Positions 7,761 to 15,088 of a stretch of 15,158 bases of DNA are shown one piece after another (the first letter of the stretch is position 1; each line of letters opens with the position of its first letter). The stretch comes from Rickettsiales bacterium (GTDB lineage: Bacteria; Pseudomonadota; Alphaproteobacteria; Rickettsiales; JANQQO01). The DNA is taken from the NCBI GenBank assembly GCA_028289305.1, contig JANQQO010000163.1, positions 1-15,158 of the forward strand, given 5' to 3'. The notes beneath the pieces were generated by a model. The model searched no databases. It was given only the letters and a program-made list of their open reading frames with translations, and was not told the origin of the DNA. Position numbers and translations under genes: made by a program.

Positions 7761-7789
7761 AGCATAGACCTATATGCCAACATAGTCAA
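7761..7789 (-). promoter_or_regulatory. Sigma-70-type promoter of the minus-strand prepilin-like operon
   Basis: On the minus strand TTGACT (7784-7789) and TATGCT (7761-7766) are separated by exactly 17 bp. The -10 box ends 8 nt before the ATG at 7752, so the transcript would be nearly leaderless if that ATG is used, or have a leader of about 20 nt if the Met7 codon is the true start. The rest of 7753-7996 is AT-rich with no gene that I can support. Confidence 0.65.
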
Positions 7790-7941
7790 GAACAATATGA
7801 CATCAATATACTGAAATTACATAATATTTTATCTTTTTTTGCATATAAATATTGCATTATTTAGCGTATTTGTGTAATATATACTGCAAATACAGGATAT
7901 GCGTGAGCGGAAGATAATGATGAAGAACTATAGGAAAGAAT

Positions 7942-7969
7942 GTGGGGCTTGCAAAAAATGCCAGCCCAC
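7942..7969. terminator. Hairpin downstream of tRNA-Thr, possible terminator
   Basis: GTGGGGCTTGCA and TGCCAGCCCAC can pair, with one bulge and one mismatch, around an A5 (plus) or T5 (minus) loop. It lies about 28 nt past the tRNA 3' end. No T run follows the stem, so the terminator call is weak. Confidence 0.3.
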
Positions 7970-7996
7970 GCTTCACGAAGCTTTAGCGAAGCAGGG

Positions 7997-8071
<75 letters not shown>

Positions 8072-8100
8072 AACAGATTTCAGAGGCCATGCCTCTCACC

Positions 8101-8128
8101 TTGCAGGCCTGGTGTGTTAAATTATAAT
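8101..8128 (+). promoter_or_regulatory. Promoter of the small basic protein gene
   Basis: TTGCAG (8101-8106) and a perfect TATAAT (8123-8128) are 16 bp apart. Transcription would start near 8135, about 55 nt before the ATG at 8189. The tRNA gene is divergent and its own promoter must overlap this region; I could not resolve it. Confidence 0.55.
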
Positions 8129-8188
8129 ACGGCAAAATGCAATAAATAATCCCGTTACACCGCGAAACAAACCCTATATGACAACGAG

Positions 8189-8332
8189 ATGAACACGAAA
8201 AAAACACCCATTGGAAACCACAGCAAATCTGCCGTGCGCGAAGCGCGGGCAAAACGCTTAGAAAATGCGCTGCGTGCTAATTTGAAACGCCGAAAAACCG
8301 CCACCTCTACTACAAAAAATCCTTCAGATTAG
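8189..8332 (+). CDS. Small basic conserved-type protein (47 residues)
   Basis: The protein begins MNTKKTPIGNHSK and has a basic helical core AVREARAKRLENALRANLKR, ending with a Thr/Ser-rich tail. The pattern R-x-x-R-L-x-x-A-L-R-x-N-L-K-R-R-K is one I recall from short uncharacterised proteins of many alphaproteobacteria, so I believe it is a real gene although it is very short. It has no membrane segment or signal peptide. A TTGCAG-N16-TATAAT promoter precedes it. The ribosome binding site is poor (CGAG directly before the ATG). The gene is upstream of and in line with the 93-residue protein, dcd and murA. Function is unknown; nucleic-acid or ribosome binding would fit the charge but is only a guess. 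Confidence 0.6.
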   Translation: MNTKKTPIGNHSKSAVREARAKRLENALRANLKRRKTATSTTKNPSD

Positions 8333-8371
8333 ACGTGGTTTTATGTATGATGAACAGATACCCGGGAGAGA

Positions 8372-8653
8372 ATGGAAGATGCACCTGTGAAGGAGGAAGG
8401 AAAAGGTAAAAAAGAAACGGTACGCGCACGCAATAAGCGCATCCACCGTATCATGGAGGCGGAACGCATTCATGAAGCCAACCGCCAGGAAATAAAAGCA
8501 TCACAAGAAAGGAAAGAGCCAGAAAAAATGGGTGGATTCTCTAAGCCAGTTGATGAAGAAGTCGGCCTTGATTGGCGCGAAAAAACCCAATCCATGCGCT
8601 ATAACATCCGCAAGCGCCGCGATAAAGCCAAAGCCATGTGGCGCGGGCGCTAA
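8372..8653 (+). CDS. Highly charged hypothetical protein (93 residues)
   Basis: I do not recognise the family. The protein is rich in Lys, Arg and Glu, with a likely long helix over residues 15-50 (ARNKRIHRIMEAERIHEANR). A more distinctive C-terminal segment, about 54-93, contains GGFSKPVDEEVGLDWREKTQ and ends RDKAKAMWRGR. There is no signal peptide, membrane segment or cysteine. The ATG at 8372 is preceded by GGGAG (8364-8368), only 3 nt away. It lies 39 bp after the 47-residue protein gene and 100 bp before dcd, all on the same strand. Coding is supported by the clean start, the defined tail and the base composition matching its neighbours. Confidence 0.65.
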   Translation: MEDAPVKEEGKGKKETVRARNKRIHRIMEAERIHEANRQEIKASQERKEPEKMGGFSKPVDEEVGLDWREKTQSMRYNIRKRRDKAKAMWRGR

Positions 8654-8753
8654 CACCCTCCTTACACCATCCCCGCTTTTCCGCTTGCCTCAATGGGCGT
8701 TCTTTTTTATGCTCCTCCACGCTAAAAAAGACCATTAACGCAAGGATTTCTTT

Positions 8754-9323
8754 ATGCCCATTATGCCTGATAGCTGGATTCGTGATATGGCATCCACCCA
8801 TGGCATGATTGAACCTTTCATCGATGCCCAAACCAAAGAAGACGTAAAGAAGCAAGGCGCTATCTCCTATGGCCTTTCTTCTTATGGCTATGACGCACGC
8901 GTATCTGACGAGTTCAAAATCTTCACCAATGTTGATTCTGCCATTGTTGACCCCAAGAAATTCGACCATAAGGGCTTTGTCGACCGCACCGCCGATGTCT
9001 GCATCATCCCGCCCAACAGCTTCGCTCTTGCTCGCACCGTGGAATATTTCCGCATTCCGCGTGATGTGCTCACCATTTGCGTCGGTAAATCCACCTATGC
9101 GCGCTGCGGCATTATTGTCAACGTCACTCCGCTGGAACCAGAATGGGAGGGCCATGTTACCCTAGAATTTTCCAACACCACACCGCTACCGGCAAAAATC
9201 TATGCCGGCGAAGGCGCCTGCCAGTTCCTATTTTTAAAAGGCGACAGCGTATGTGAAACATCCTACGCTGACCGCGCTGGCAAATACATGAAGCAACAAG
9301 GCGTCACCTTGCCGAAGATTTAA
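8754..9323 (+). CDS. dcd: dCTP deaminase (189 residues)
   Basis: The enzyme deaminates dCTP to dUTP, feeding dTMP synthesis after dUTPase action. Family signatures are clear: GLSSYGYDARV (40-50), IIPPNSFALARTVEYF (84-99), GKSTYARCGI (111-120), NVTPLEPEWEGHVTLEFSN (123-141) with the expected catalytic Glu138, and the C-terminal YMKQQGVTLPKI. Length and ending match the trimeric dUTPase-fold deaminases of alphaproteobacteria. The ATG at 8754 has AAGGA (8742-8746) 7 nt upstream; an in-frame ATG three codons later is a less likely start. murA starts 18 bp after the stop codon, so the two are likely cotranscribed. It is notable beside the uracil-DNA glycosylase at 1035-1868 only in that both touch uracil metabolism; they are not linked. 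Confidence 0.96.
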   Translation: MPIMPDSWIRDMASTHGMIEPFIDAQTKEDVKKQGAISYGLSSYGYDARVSDEFKIFTNVDSAIVDPKKFDHKGFVDRTADVCIIPPNSFALARTVEYFRIPRDVLTICVGKSTYARCGIIVNVTPLEPEWEGHVTLEFSNTTPLPAKIYAGEGACQFLFLKGDSVCETSYADRAGKYMKQQGVTLPKI

Positions 9324-9341
9324 TCCCAACATATAGTTCCT

Positions 9342-10634
9342 ATGGATTCAATACGCATCACCGGCGGCGTACCTTTAAAAGGCCAGATTGAAATTGGCGG
9401 TGCGAAGAATGCCGCACTGCCGCTGATGGCAGCCAGCCTGCTCACCGAAGACACCATCACTCTCACCAACGTCCCCCACCTCACCGACATCACCACCATG
9501 GCCAATCTGCTGGTGCATCTGGGTGTCGAATTCAGCCTAGACGGCACCGCAAAAGATAATGGGCATACCGGCCGCGTCTTACGCCTTACCGCAGGAAACG
9601 TCACCTCCACTGCCGCACCCTATGACATCGTGCGGAAAATGCGCGCCTCTGTGGTGGTGCTCGGCCCATTACTCACCCGCTTTGGTACAGCAGAAGTCTC
9701 GCTGCCTGGTGGCTGTGCTATTGGCACCCGCCCCATCGATCTCCACCTCAGCGCATTAGAACAGATGGGCGCGGAAATCACGCTAGAACATGGTTATGTT
9801 AAAGCCACCGCACCGCAGGGCTTAAAAGGCGCAGAAATCACCTTCCCAAAAGTCTCCGTAGGCGCTACAGAAAACCTATTGATGGCAGCAAGCCTCGCTG
9901 AAGGCACTACCATACTTAAAAATGCCGCGCGCGAGCCGGAAGTATCCGACCTTGCCCATTGCCTGGTCGCAATGGGGGCAGATATCACCGGCATCGGCGA
10001 AGACACGATCACCATCACCGGTGTAAAGCAGTTGAAAGGCGTGGAATACACCGTCATCCCAGATCGCATTGAGGCCGGCACCTTTGCCATCGCAGCCGCC
10101 ATCACCGGCGGGGATATAGAGCTCTTAGGTGTTAATACAGATATCATGGAGTCCACCCTCGTAGCACTCGAAAAAACGGGCGCCACCATCACCAAAAAAG
10201 ATACGCGCTTAAGGGTAACGGGCAATGGCCCCATAAAGCCGCTCGATCTTACCACAGCGCCCTATCCCGGCTTTGCCACCGATATGCAGGCACAGATGAT
10301 GGCGCTGCTCTGCCTGGCAGAAGGCACCTCCCACATCACAGAAACCATCTTTGAAAATCGCTTCATGCATGTGCCTGAACTGATGCGCATGGGCGCCCAT
10401 ATTGATATCGACGGCAACACCGCCACCATCCACGGCATTGAGAACTTCGCCGATGCAGAAGTGATGGCCACCGATCTGCGCGCTTCGGTATCGCTAGTGC
10501 TCGCCGCGCTGGCCTCCCCCGGCCGCACCATCATCAACCGCGTCTACCATATCGACCGCGGCTATGAACGTGTTGAAGAAAAGCTTGCTGCCTGCGGTGC
10601 CAACATCACCCGCATACGCAGCACTCAAAACTAA
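9342..10634 (+). CDS. murA: UDP-N-acetylglucosamine 1-carboxyvinyltransferase MurA (430 residues)
   Basis: MurA transfers enolpyruvyl from phosphoenolpyruvate to UDP-GlcNAc, the first committed step of peptidoglycan synthesis in the cytoplasm. The N-terminus contains GGAKNAALPLMAASLL with Lys22 and Asn23 of the active site. The catalytic cysteine is Cys125 in LPGGCAIGTRPIDLHL, so the fosfomycin-sensitive Cys form is predicted. PYPGFATDMQAQMMALLC and the C-terminal RASVSLVLAALASPG and YHIDRGYERVEEKL motifs are present, and the length is normal. The ribosome binding site before the ATG at 9342 is weak, and the gene is 18 bp after dcd, so translation may be coupled or follow reinitiation. The stop codon is 2 bp from a large palindromic element. 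Confidence 0.97.
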   Translation: MDSIRITGGVPLKGQIEIGGAKNAALPLMAASLLTEDTITLTNVPHLTDITTMANLLVHLGVEFSLDGTAKDNGHTGRVLRLTAGNVTSTAAPYDIVRKMRASVVVLGPLLTRFGTAEVSLPGGCAIGTRPIDLHLSALEQMGAEITLEHGYVKATAPQGLKGAEITFPKVSVGATENLLMAASLAEGTTILKNAAREPEVSDLAHCLVAMGADITGIGEDTITITGVKQLKGVEYTVIPDRIEAGTFAIAAAITGGDIELLGVNTDIMESTLVALEKTGATITKKDTRLRVTGNGPIKPLDLTTAPYPGFATDMQAQMMALLCLAEGTSHITETIFENRFMHVPELMRMGAHIDIDGNTATIHGIENFADAEVMATDLRASVSLVLAALASPGRTIINRVYHIDRGYERVEEKLAACGANITRIRSTQN

Positions 10635-10636
10635 CT

Positions 10637-10762
10637 ATAGTGTTTTATAAATTTATTTATACTAGGCATCCAAGGCGAATAAAATTCTAGCGTACACGGT
10701 TAGTACGTGAATTTTGTGAGTCCGCAGGATAACGACGTAGAAATGAATTTAGGAAACACTAT
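10637..10762. repeat. 126-bp palindromic element filling the gap between murA and the ABC exporter gene
   Basis: The left end reads ATAGTGTTTTATAAATTTAT and the right end in reverse complement reads ATAGTGTTTCCTAAATTCAT. The similarity continues inward through CATCC/TATCC, AAAATTC and GTAC motifs to the centre, so nearly the whole element is one imperfect inverted repeat. It begins 2 bp after the murA stop and its right terminal repeat contains the TAG stop of the ABC exporter gene (10759-10761). There is no coding capacity. It is probably a non-autonomous MITE-like element or a structural repeat that also separates the two convergent transcripts. Confidence 0.8.
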
Positions 10763-12534
10763 TCCCCAAATTGTAATTCTGCCAAGCGTGCATAGAGACT
10801 GCCTTGCGACACTAACTCCTTATGCGTACCCATCGCTTCCACCCGACCTTCATTAATCACAATAATATTATCGGCCTTCAGCACCGTTGCCAGGCGATGC
10901 GCCACCACCAGCGTCGTGCATTGCTGCATAATCTGCTCCAGCGCATCCTGCACCAATTTTTCACTCTCCGCATCCAGCGCATTGGTCGCCTCATCAAGCA
11001 ACAGAATCTTAGAGCGCTTCACTAACGCGCGCGCAATCGCCAGCCGCTGTTTTTCCCCACCGGAAAGGCGCTGCCCGCGCTCTCCCAGATGCGTATCGAG
11101 CCCGTCTGGCATGGCGGAAAGAAAATCATATGCATGCGCCGCTTTAGCCGCCGCAATCACCTCTTCATCCGTCGCATTCACATTGCCATAACGAATATTC
11201 GCCCAGGCCGTATCAGAAAAAATCACCGGATCCTGCGTGACATACGCAATATGCTCACGCAGCGCATAAAAATCGACTGCACGTATATCCACCCCATCTA
11301 GCGTGATTTTCCCCGCTTGCGGATCATAAAATCGTAGCAGCAACTCGAGAATACTGGTCTTCCCAGCGCCAGAAGGCCCCACCAGCGCTACCATTTCCCC
11401 TGGTTTTACCGAAAAATTCACCTCCTGAAGCGCAGGCGTCTCCGGCCGCGTCGGGTAATAAAACGTGACTTTATCAAACGCCACTCTGCCCTCCAGCTTC
11501 TCAGGCAAAGCAACAGGCGTTTCCGGTAATGTGATATTCGGCTTAGCATTCAGCAATTCCACCAGCCGCTCCGTCGCCCCAGCAGCACGCTGTAAATCGC
11601 CCACCACCTCACTAATCGCAGCCATCGCACCGGCTACTACCACCGAATAAAACACGAAAGACGCAAGCTCACCGGCCGACATCGCACCCGTCAACACATC
11701 GCGCCCACCAACCCATAACACCACCCCTACCGAGCCGAGCGCCAGCGCGATCACCATTGCTGTCAGTTTACCTCGTGCCGTCACGCGATTGAGCGACGCT
11801 GCTAGCGCCTCTTTCACATGGGTGGTGAAATGTACCGCCTCCAAATGCTCGCGCCCATAGGCCTGCACGGTCTTAATCCCCAGCAAGGTCTCTTCTAAAT
11901 GCGAGGCAATCTCCGCAATCTTATCCTGCGCCGTGCGGGAAAGGCGCCGCACCCGCCGCGCCAGCGATAACACCGATAGCACCACCAACGGCACAATCAC
12001 GATAATATACGCCGTCAGCTTTGGGCTGGTAGAAATCAGCAGCGTGATACCCCCCAAGAACAGTACCGTATTGCGCAACGCGATCGACAAGCTACTCCCC
12101 ACCACTAGCTGGATCACCGTCGTATCGGTCGTCAGGCGCGAGAGCACCTCACCTGTCTTCGTGTTTTCATAAAATTCCGGCGAGAGGCGTATCAGATGGC
12201 GAAACACATCACGACGCATATCCGCCACCACCTGCTCACCCACCCGTGTAATCAAATAATACCGCGCATAGGTAGACACTGACAGCACCAGCGTAATACC
12301 AAACAACCCAAGCAGCGCTGTATCCAATAGCGCTTTATCACCCTTGCTAAATCCTTCATCCACCAAATACCGCAAGCCGTAGCCAATGCTGAGTACTGAA
12401 GAGGATGAGACCAATAGCGCTACCAGCATCCCCAGCAACAACCAGCGATACGGCACCAGATAGCGCAGAAGATGCCTAAGCTTCAGCACATCTGCTTTCG
12501 GCAAACTGCTATACTGTCGATTAATTTCACCCAT
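10759..12534 (-). CDS. MsbA-like ABC exporter, fused membrane and ATPase domains (591 residues)
   Basis: A half-transporter expected to work as a homodimer in the inner membrane, exporting a lipid or other amphipathic substrate; the substrate cannot be read from the sequence. The N-terminal part, about 20-320, carries six hydrophobic helices with the type IV exporter signature RVGEQVVADMRRDVFRHL at 97-114. The nucleotide-binding domain has Walker A GPSGAGKTS (386-394), Q-loop Gln434, signature LSGGE (490-494), Walker B ILLLDEA (510-516; the following residues are TNALD) and the switch His546. It fits the alphaproteobacterial MsbA-related group. It overlaps the end of cyaY by 8 bp (ATGGGTGA), indicating an operon. 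Its stop codon lies inside the terminal repeat of the palindromic element. Confidence 0.95.
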   Translation of the reverse strand: MGEINRQYSSLPKADVLKLRHLLRYLVPYRWLLLGMLVALLVSSSSVLSIGYGLRYLVDEGFSKGDKALLDTALLGLFGITLVLSVSTYARYYLITRVGEQVVADMRRDVFRHLIRLSPEFYENTKTGEVLSRLTTDTTVIQLVVGSSLSIALRNTVLFLGGITLLISTSPKLTAYIIVIVPLVVLSVLSLARRVRRLSRTAQDKIAEIASHLEETLLGIKTVQAYGREHLEAVHFTTHVKEALAASLNRVTARGKLTAMVIALALGSVGVVLWVGGRDVLTGAMSAGELASFVFYSVVVAGAMAAISEVVGDLQRAAGATERLVELLNAKPNITLPETPVALPEKLEGRVAFDKVTFYYPTRPETPALQEVNFSVKPGEMVALVGPSGAGKTSILELLLRFYDPQAGKITLDGVDIRAVDFYALREHIAYVTQDPVIFSDTAWANIRYGNVNATDEEVIAAAKAAHAYDFLSAMPDGLDTHLGERGQRLSGGEKQRLAIARALVKRSKILLLDEATNALDAESEKLVQDALEQIMQQCTTLVVAHRLATVLKADNIIVINEGRVEAMGTHKELVSQGSLYARLAELQFGE

Positions 12535-12847
12535 TTATGGAAAGATCTGCTAGCTCCCGCAACTCTTCACTAAGCATCTCATGCAGCGTCACCCCGCCAC
12601 ACGACCACGCTTCTTCCAACGCATCATATTCATAATAACTCGCGCCGCTCTCCGGTGATGACACCCATATCTGCAAACTCGGCGCATGTTTATTGATTAC
12701 ATATTGCCGCTCATCATCCAGGGTGATGGTCAGTATCCCGCCCAACAGATCTACCTCCACCGAACCATCCTCATCCGCCATTTCAATGGCCTCGGCCAAA
12801 TCTTCTAGCGTCTCATCTGCCATCTTATGAAATTCTGATTCGTCCAC
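12527..12847 (-). CDS. cyaY: Frataxin-like iron-binding protein CyaY (106 residues)
   Basis: CyaY is a small cytoplasmic acidic protein that binds iron and modulates iron-sulfur cluster assembly at IscS. The N-terminal helix DESEFHKMADETLEDLAEAI is rich in acidic residues, as in the family. It is followed by strands GGILTITLDD and QYVINKHAPSLQIWVSSP, the most conserved frataxin stretch, then SGASYYEYD and W81. I chose the GTG at 12847 because it gives the usual frataxin N-terminus and a length of 106; a TTG seven codons upstream (12868) is also in frame. The gene overlaps the ABC exporter gene by 8 bp and is divergent from PBP1A. No other iron-sulfur assembly gene is in the window, but the oxidoreductase at 1-992 and the glycosylase belong to cluster-containing families. 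Confidence 0.93.
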   Translation of the reverse strand: MDESEFHKMADETLEDLAEAIEMADEDGSVEVDLLGGILTITLDDERQYVINKHAPSLQIWVSSPESGASYYEYDALEEAWSCGGVTLHEMLSEELRELADLSING

Positions 12848-12908
12848 TGATTTCCCAGTTGCCCCCAACGTGGTTTTACTTCAATGTACTTCTGGATACA
12901 TCAGACGG

Positions 12909-12914
12909 TATTAT
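12909..12914 (+). promoter_or_regulatory. -10 box of the PBP1A gene, leaderless-type spacing
   Basis: TATTAT ends 8 nt before the ATG at 12923. No Shine-Dalgarno sequence is seen before that ATG. The -35 region is weak. The spacing equals that of the glycosylase gene and of the minus-strand prepilin-like operon. Confidence 0.4.
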
Positions 12915-12922
12915 GTCGAACT

Positions 12923-14944
12923 ATGCCGAAAAAAACAAATAAAACCCAGCGGAAAAAGCGCAACACGCGCAACACAAAACCTCCGGCGAAAAAACGCCCT
13001 ACCACAAAAAAAACACGCACGCCTAAGCGCAAAACCCGCAAGAGCACCAAGCGTAAACAACAGCGTGCACTCTTACTTAAACTTGCCCGCTACGGCTTTC
13101 TCGCTGGTATCTGGGGATGCATCGCCCTGCTCGCACTGTTGCTATATTATATACATGATATACCGAGCACTAAAAAGCTCAGCGAAGAAACCCGCTCCCA
13201 CAGCATCCGCATCCTCTCCGCTGATCACCAGCTCATCGCCCAAATCGGCAGCACCTATGGCAGCGAGCTACAATATGAAGATTTTCCACAATCGCTGATT
13301 AATGCCGTCATCGCCACCGAAGACCGTCGCTTTTTCCGGCATTCCGGCGTCGATATCATCGGCCTAGCGCGCGCCATGTGGGTCAATATCCAAGCGGGCA
13401 GAATCGTGCAAGGTGGCAGCACCCTCACCCAGCAACTCGCCAAGATCGTCTTCCTCTCCCCAGAACGCACCATCAAACGTAAGGTACAGGAATTGCTGCT
13501 AGCGCTCTGGCTAGAACATAATTTCAGCAAGGAAGAACTCATCACACTCTATCTCAACCGCGTCTATCTAGGCAGCGGCTATTATGGTGTGGATGCCGCC
13601 GCCCGCGGTTATTTTGGCAAGAAAGCCGGTGCACTGAACTTAGGCGAATCCGCCCTGCTCGCAGGGCTGCTCAAGGCCCCAAGCCGCTATTCCCCGCACA
13701 GCAACATAGACTTAGCGGAAAAGCGCACTACCCAAATACTCATTAACATGATCGACACCGGCTATATCACCGTCGGCGATGCCACCAAAGCCACCTTGAA
13801 GGTCAAAGCCAAAGAGAAGCGCAATCGCGGCGCGCATTATTTTGCTGATTGGATTCGTGAGCAAATCCCTGATTATGTCGGCATTGTCGATAGTGACCTC
13901 ACCGTTATCACCACGCTCGATTGGCAATTGCAGCAATTTGCTGAACGCACGCTGCGTGATACGCTTACCCAGGTCGGCGATAAGATGCAGGCCTCACAAG
14001 CCGCCCTCATTGCCATGTCTCCGCAGGGAGAAATCGTCACCATGGTCGGCGGGCGTGATTATGCAAAAAGCCAATTTAATCGTGCCACCCAGGCCCAGCG
14101 CCAACCTGGCTCGGCCTTCAAGCTCTTCGTCTATCTTGCCGCACTTGAGGCCGGGTATACGCCCACCGATGTCCTGGATGATGAAGAAATCACCATCGAT
14201 GGCTGGACGCCGAGGAACTACCACGGTGAATACGAAGGAAAAATGACGGTCAAAGACGCCTTCGCGCATTCGGTCAACACGATCGCTGTAAAGCTCTCCG
14301 AGAACGCAGGGCGCAATAACGTCGTACATACAGCGCGCCGCCTTGGTGTTGAATCCTCACTACACACCAACCCCAGCATTGCACTCGGCAGCAGCGAGGT
14401 TAACCTGATGGAGCTCACCCAAGCCTATGCCCATCTGGCGAATAACGGCTTCATCGTCCGCCATTACGGCATCAAGGAAATCCGCACCATTGCTGGCGAA
14501 ACCCTCTATAAACGCCAGGGAAGCTACTCCGAACGCGTGCTCTCCCGCCGCATCGTGCCATATATGAATCGCTTGCTAGTAGCCGTGATGCAAAACGGCA
14601 CCGGCCGCTACGTACGCTTACTCCGGGAATCAGCAGGAAAAAGCGGCACCAGCCAAGGTTTCCGAGATGCCTGGTTCGTAGGCTTCACCCCACAAATCGT
14701 CACCGGCGTATGGGTCGGCAACGACGATAACAGCCCGATGGACGGCGTCACCGGCAATAAAATCCCGGGCCGCATCTGGCAGCAATTCATGCGCCGCGCC
14801 CTCCATAACACTGCACCACAAGCCATCCCCATCCACCGCAACCCTTTCTGGTCGCTCTTTGGCGGCAAAGAGGAGAAAGATTACGAAGAACAGCGCGAAC
14901 GCTTCTGGGAACACATCGCCGAGGAAGCCGAAGAGATTGAATAA
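12923..14944 (+). CDS. mrcA: Penicillin-binding protein 1A, bifunctional peptidoglycan synthase (673 residues)
   Basis: A class A penicillin-binding protein that polymerises lipid II and crosslinks peptidoglycan in the periplasm. The cytoplasmic tail, residues 1-48, has 24 Lys/Arg. A single membrane anchor spans about 56-78. The glycosyltransferase 51 domain shows ATEDRRFFRHSGVD with catalytic Glu133, GGSTLTQQLAK (164-174) and KRKVQELLLALWLE (185-198). The transpeptidase domain has the active-site motif Ser397-Ala-Phe-Lys400, Ser450-Val-Asn452 and Lys573-Ser-Gly575. The C-terminal tail is charged. I chose the ATG at 12923 (MPKKTNKTQR) over an in-frame ATG 39 bp upstream, because the upstream codons overlap the promoter region and are not family-like. 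It is shorter than E. coli PBP1A (about 850), as in many alphaproteobacterial versions that lack the extra inserted domain. Confidence 0.95.
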   Translation: MPKKTNKTQRKKRNTRNTKPPAKKRPTTKKTRTPKRKTRKSTKRKQQRALLLKLARYGFLAGIWGCIALLALLLYYIHDIPSTKKLSEETRSHSIRILSADHQLIAQIGSTYGSELQYEDFPQSLINAVIATEDRRFFRHSGVDIIGLARAMWVNIQAGRIVQGGSTLTQQLAKIVFLSPERTIKRKVQELLLALWLEHNFSKEELITLYLNRVYLGSGYYGVDAAARGYFGKKAGALNLGESALLAGLLKAPSRYSPHSNIDLAEKRTTQILINMIDTGYITVGDATKATLKVKAKEKRNRGAHYFADWIREQIPDYVGIVDSDLTVITTLDWQLQQFAERTLRDTLTQVGDKMQASQAALIAMSPQGEIVTMVGGRDYAKSQFNRATQAQRQPGSAFKLFVYLAALEAGYTPTDVLDDEEITIDGWTPRNYHGEYEGKMTVKDAFAHSVNTIAVKLSENAGRNNVVHTARRLGVESSLHTNPSIALGSSEVNLMELTQAYAHLANNGFIVRHYGIKEIRTIAGETLYKRQGSYSERVLSRRIVPYMNRLLVAVMQNGTGRYVRLLRESAGKSGTSQGFRDAWFVGFTPQIVTGVWVGNDDNSPMDGVTGNKIPGRIWQQFMRRALHNTAPQAIPIHRNPFWSLFGGKEEKDYEEQRERFWEHIAEEAEEIE

Positions 14945-14980
14945 ACAACACTAACACCCCGACACACAGCGATTTTCCCC

Positions 14981-15009
14981 TTGCATTGCGCACACAAGCG
15001 CAGTATATA
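14981..15009 (+). promoter_or_regulatory. Sigma-70-type promoter of rpmI
   Basis: TTGCAT (14981-14986) and TATATA (15004-15009) are separated by 17 bp. Transcription would start near 15016, leaving a leader of about 73 nt before the rpmI ATG. Confidence 0.65.
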
Positions 15010-15022
15010 AGCACCCCTAAAA

Positions 15023-15056
15023 CAGCACGTCCAGGCCGATATGGCATGCCTGGCTG
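15023..15056 (+). promoter_or_regulatory. Hairpin in the rpmI mRNA leader
   Basis: CAGC (15023-15026) with GCTG (15053-15056) and CCAGGC (15031-15036) with GCCTGG (15048-15053) can form a stem around an 11-nt loop; the two pairings share base 15053, so one pair would be lost. There is no T run, so it is not a terminator. It may take part in ribosomal-protein autoregulation of the rpmI-rplT type, but I cannot match a known leader class. Confidence 0.35.
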
Positions 15057-15088
15057 CATTAAAAAAACCATAATTATGGAGACATAAA

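Noticed and set aside
8654..8710. Possible terminator (TTCTTTTTTAT) between the 93-residue protein gene and dcd
   Set aside because: The preceding stem (CGC..CC/GG.CG) is short and mismatched, so the T run alone is not enough.
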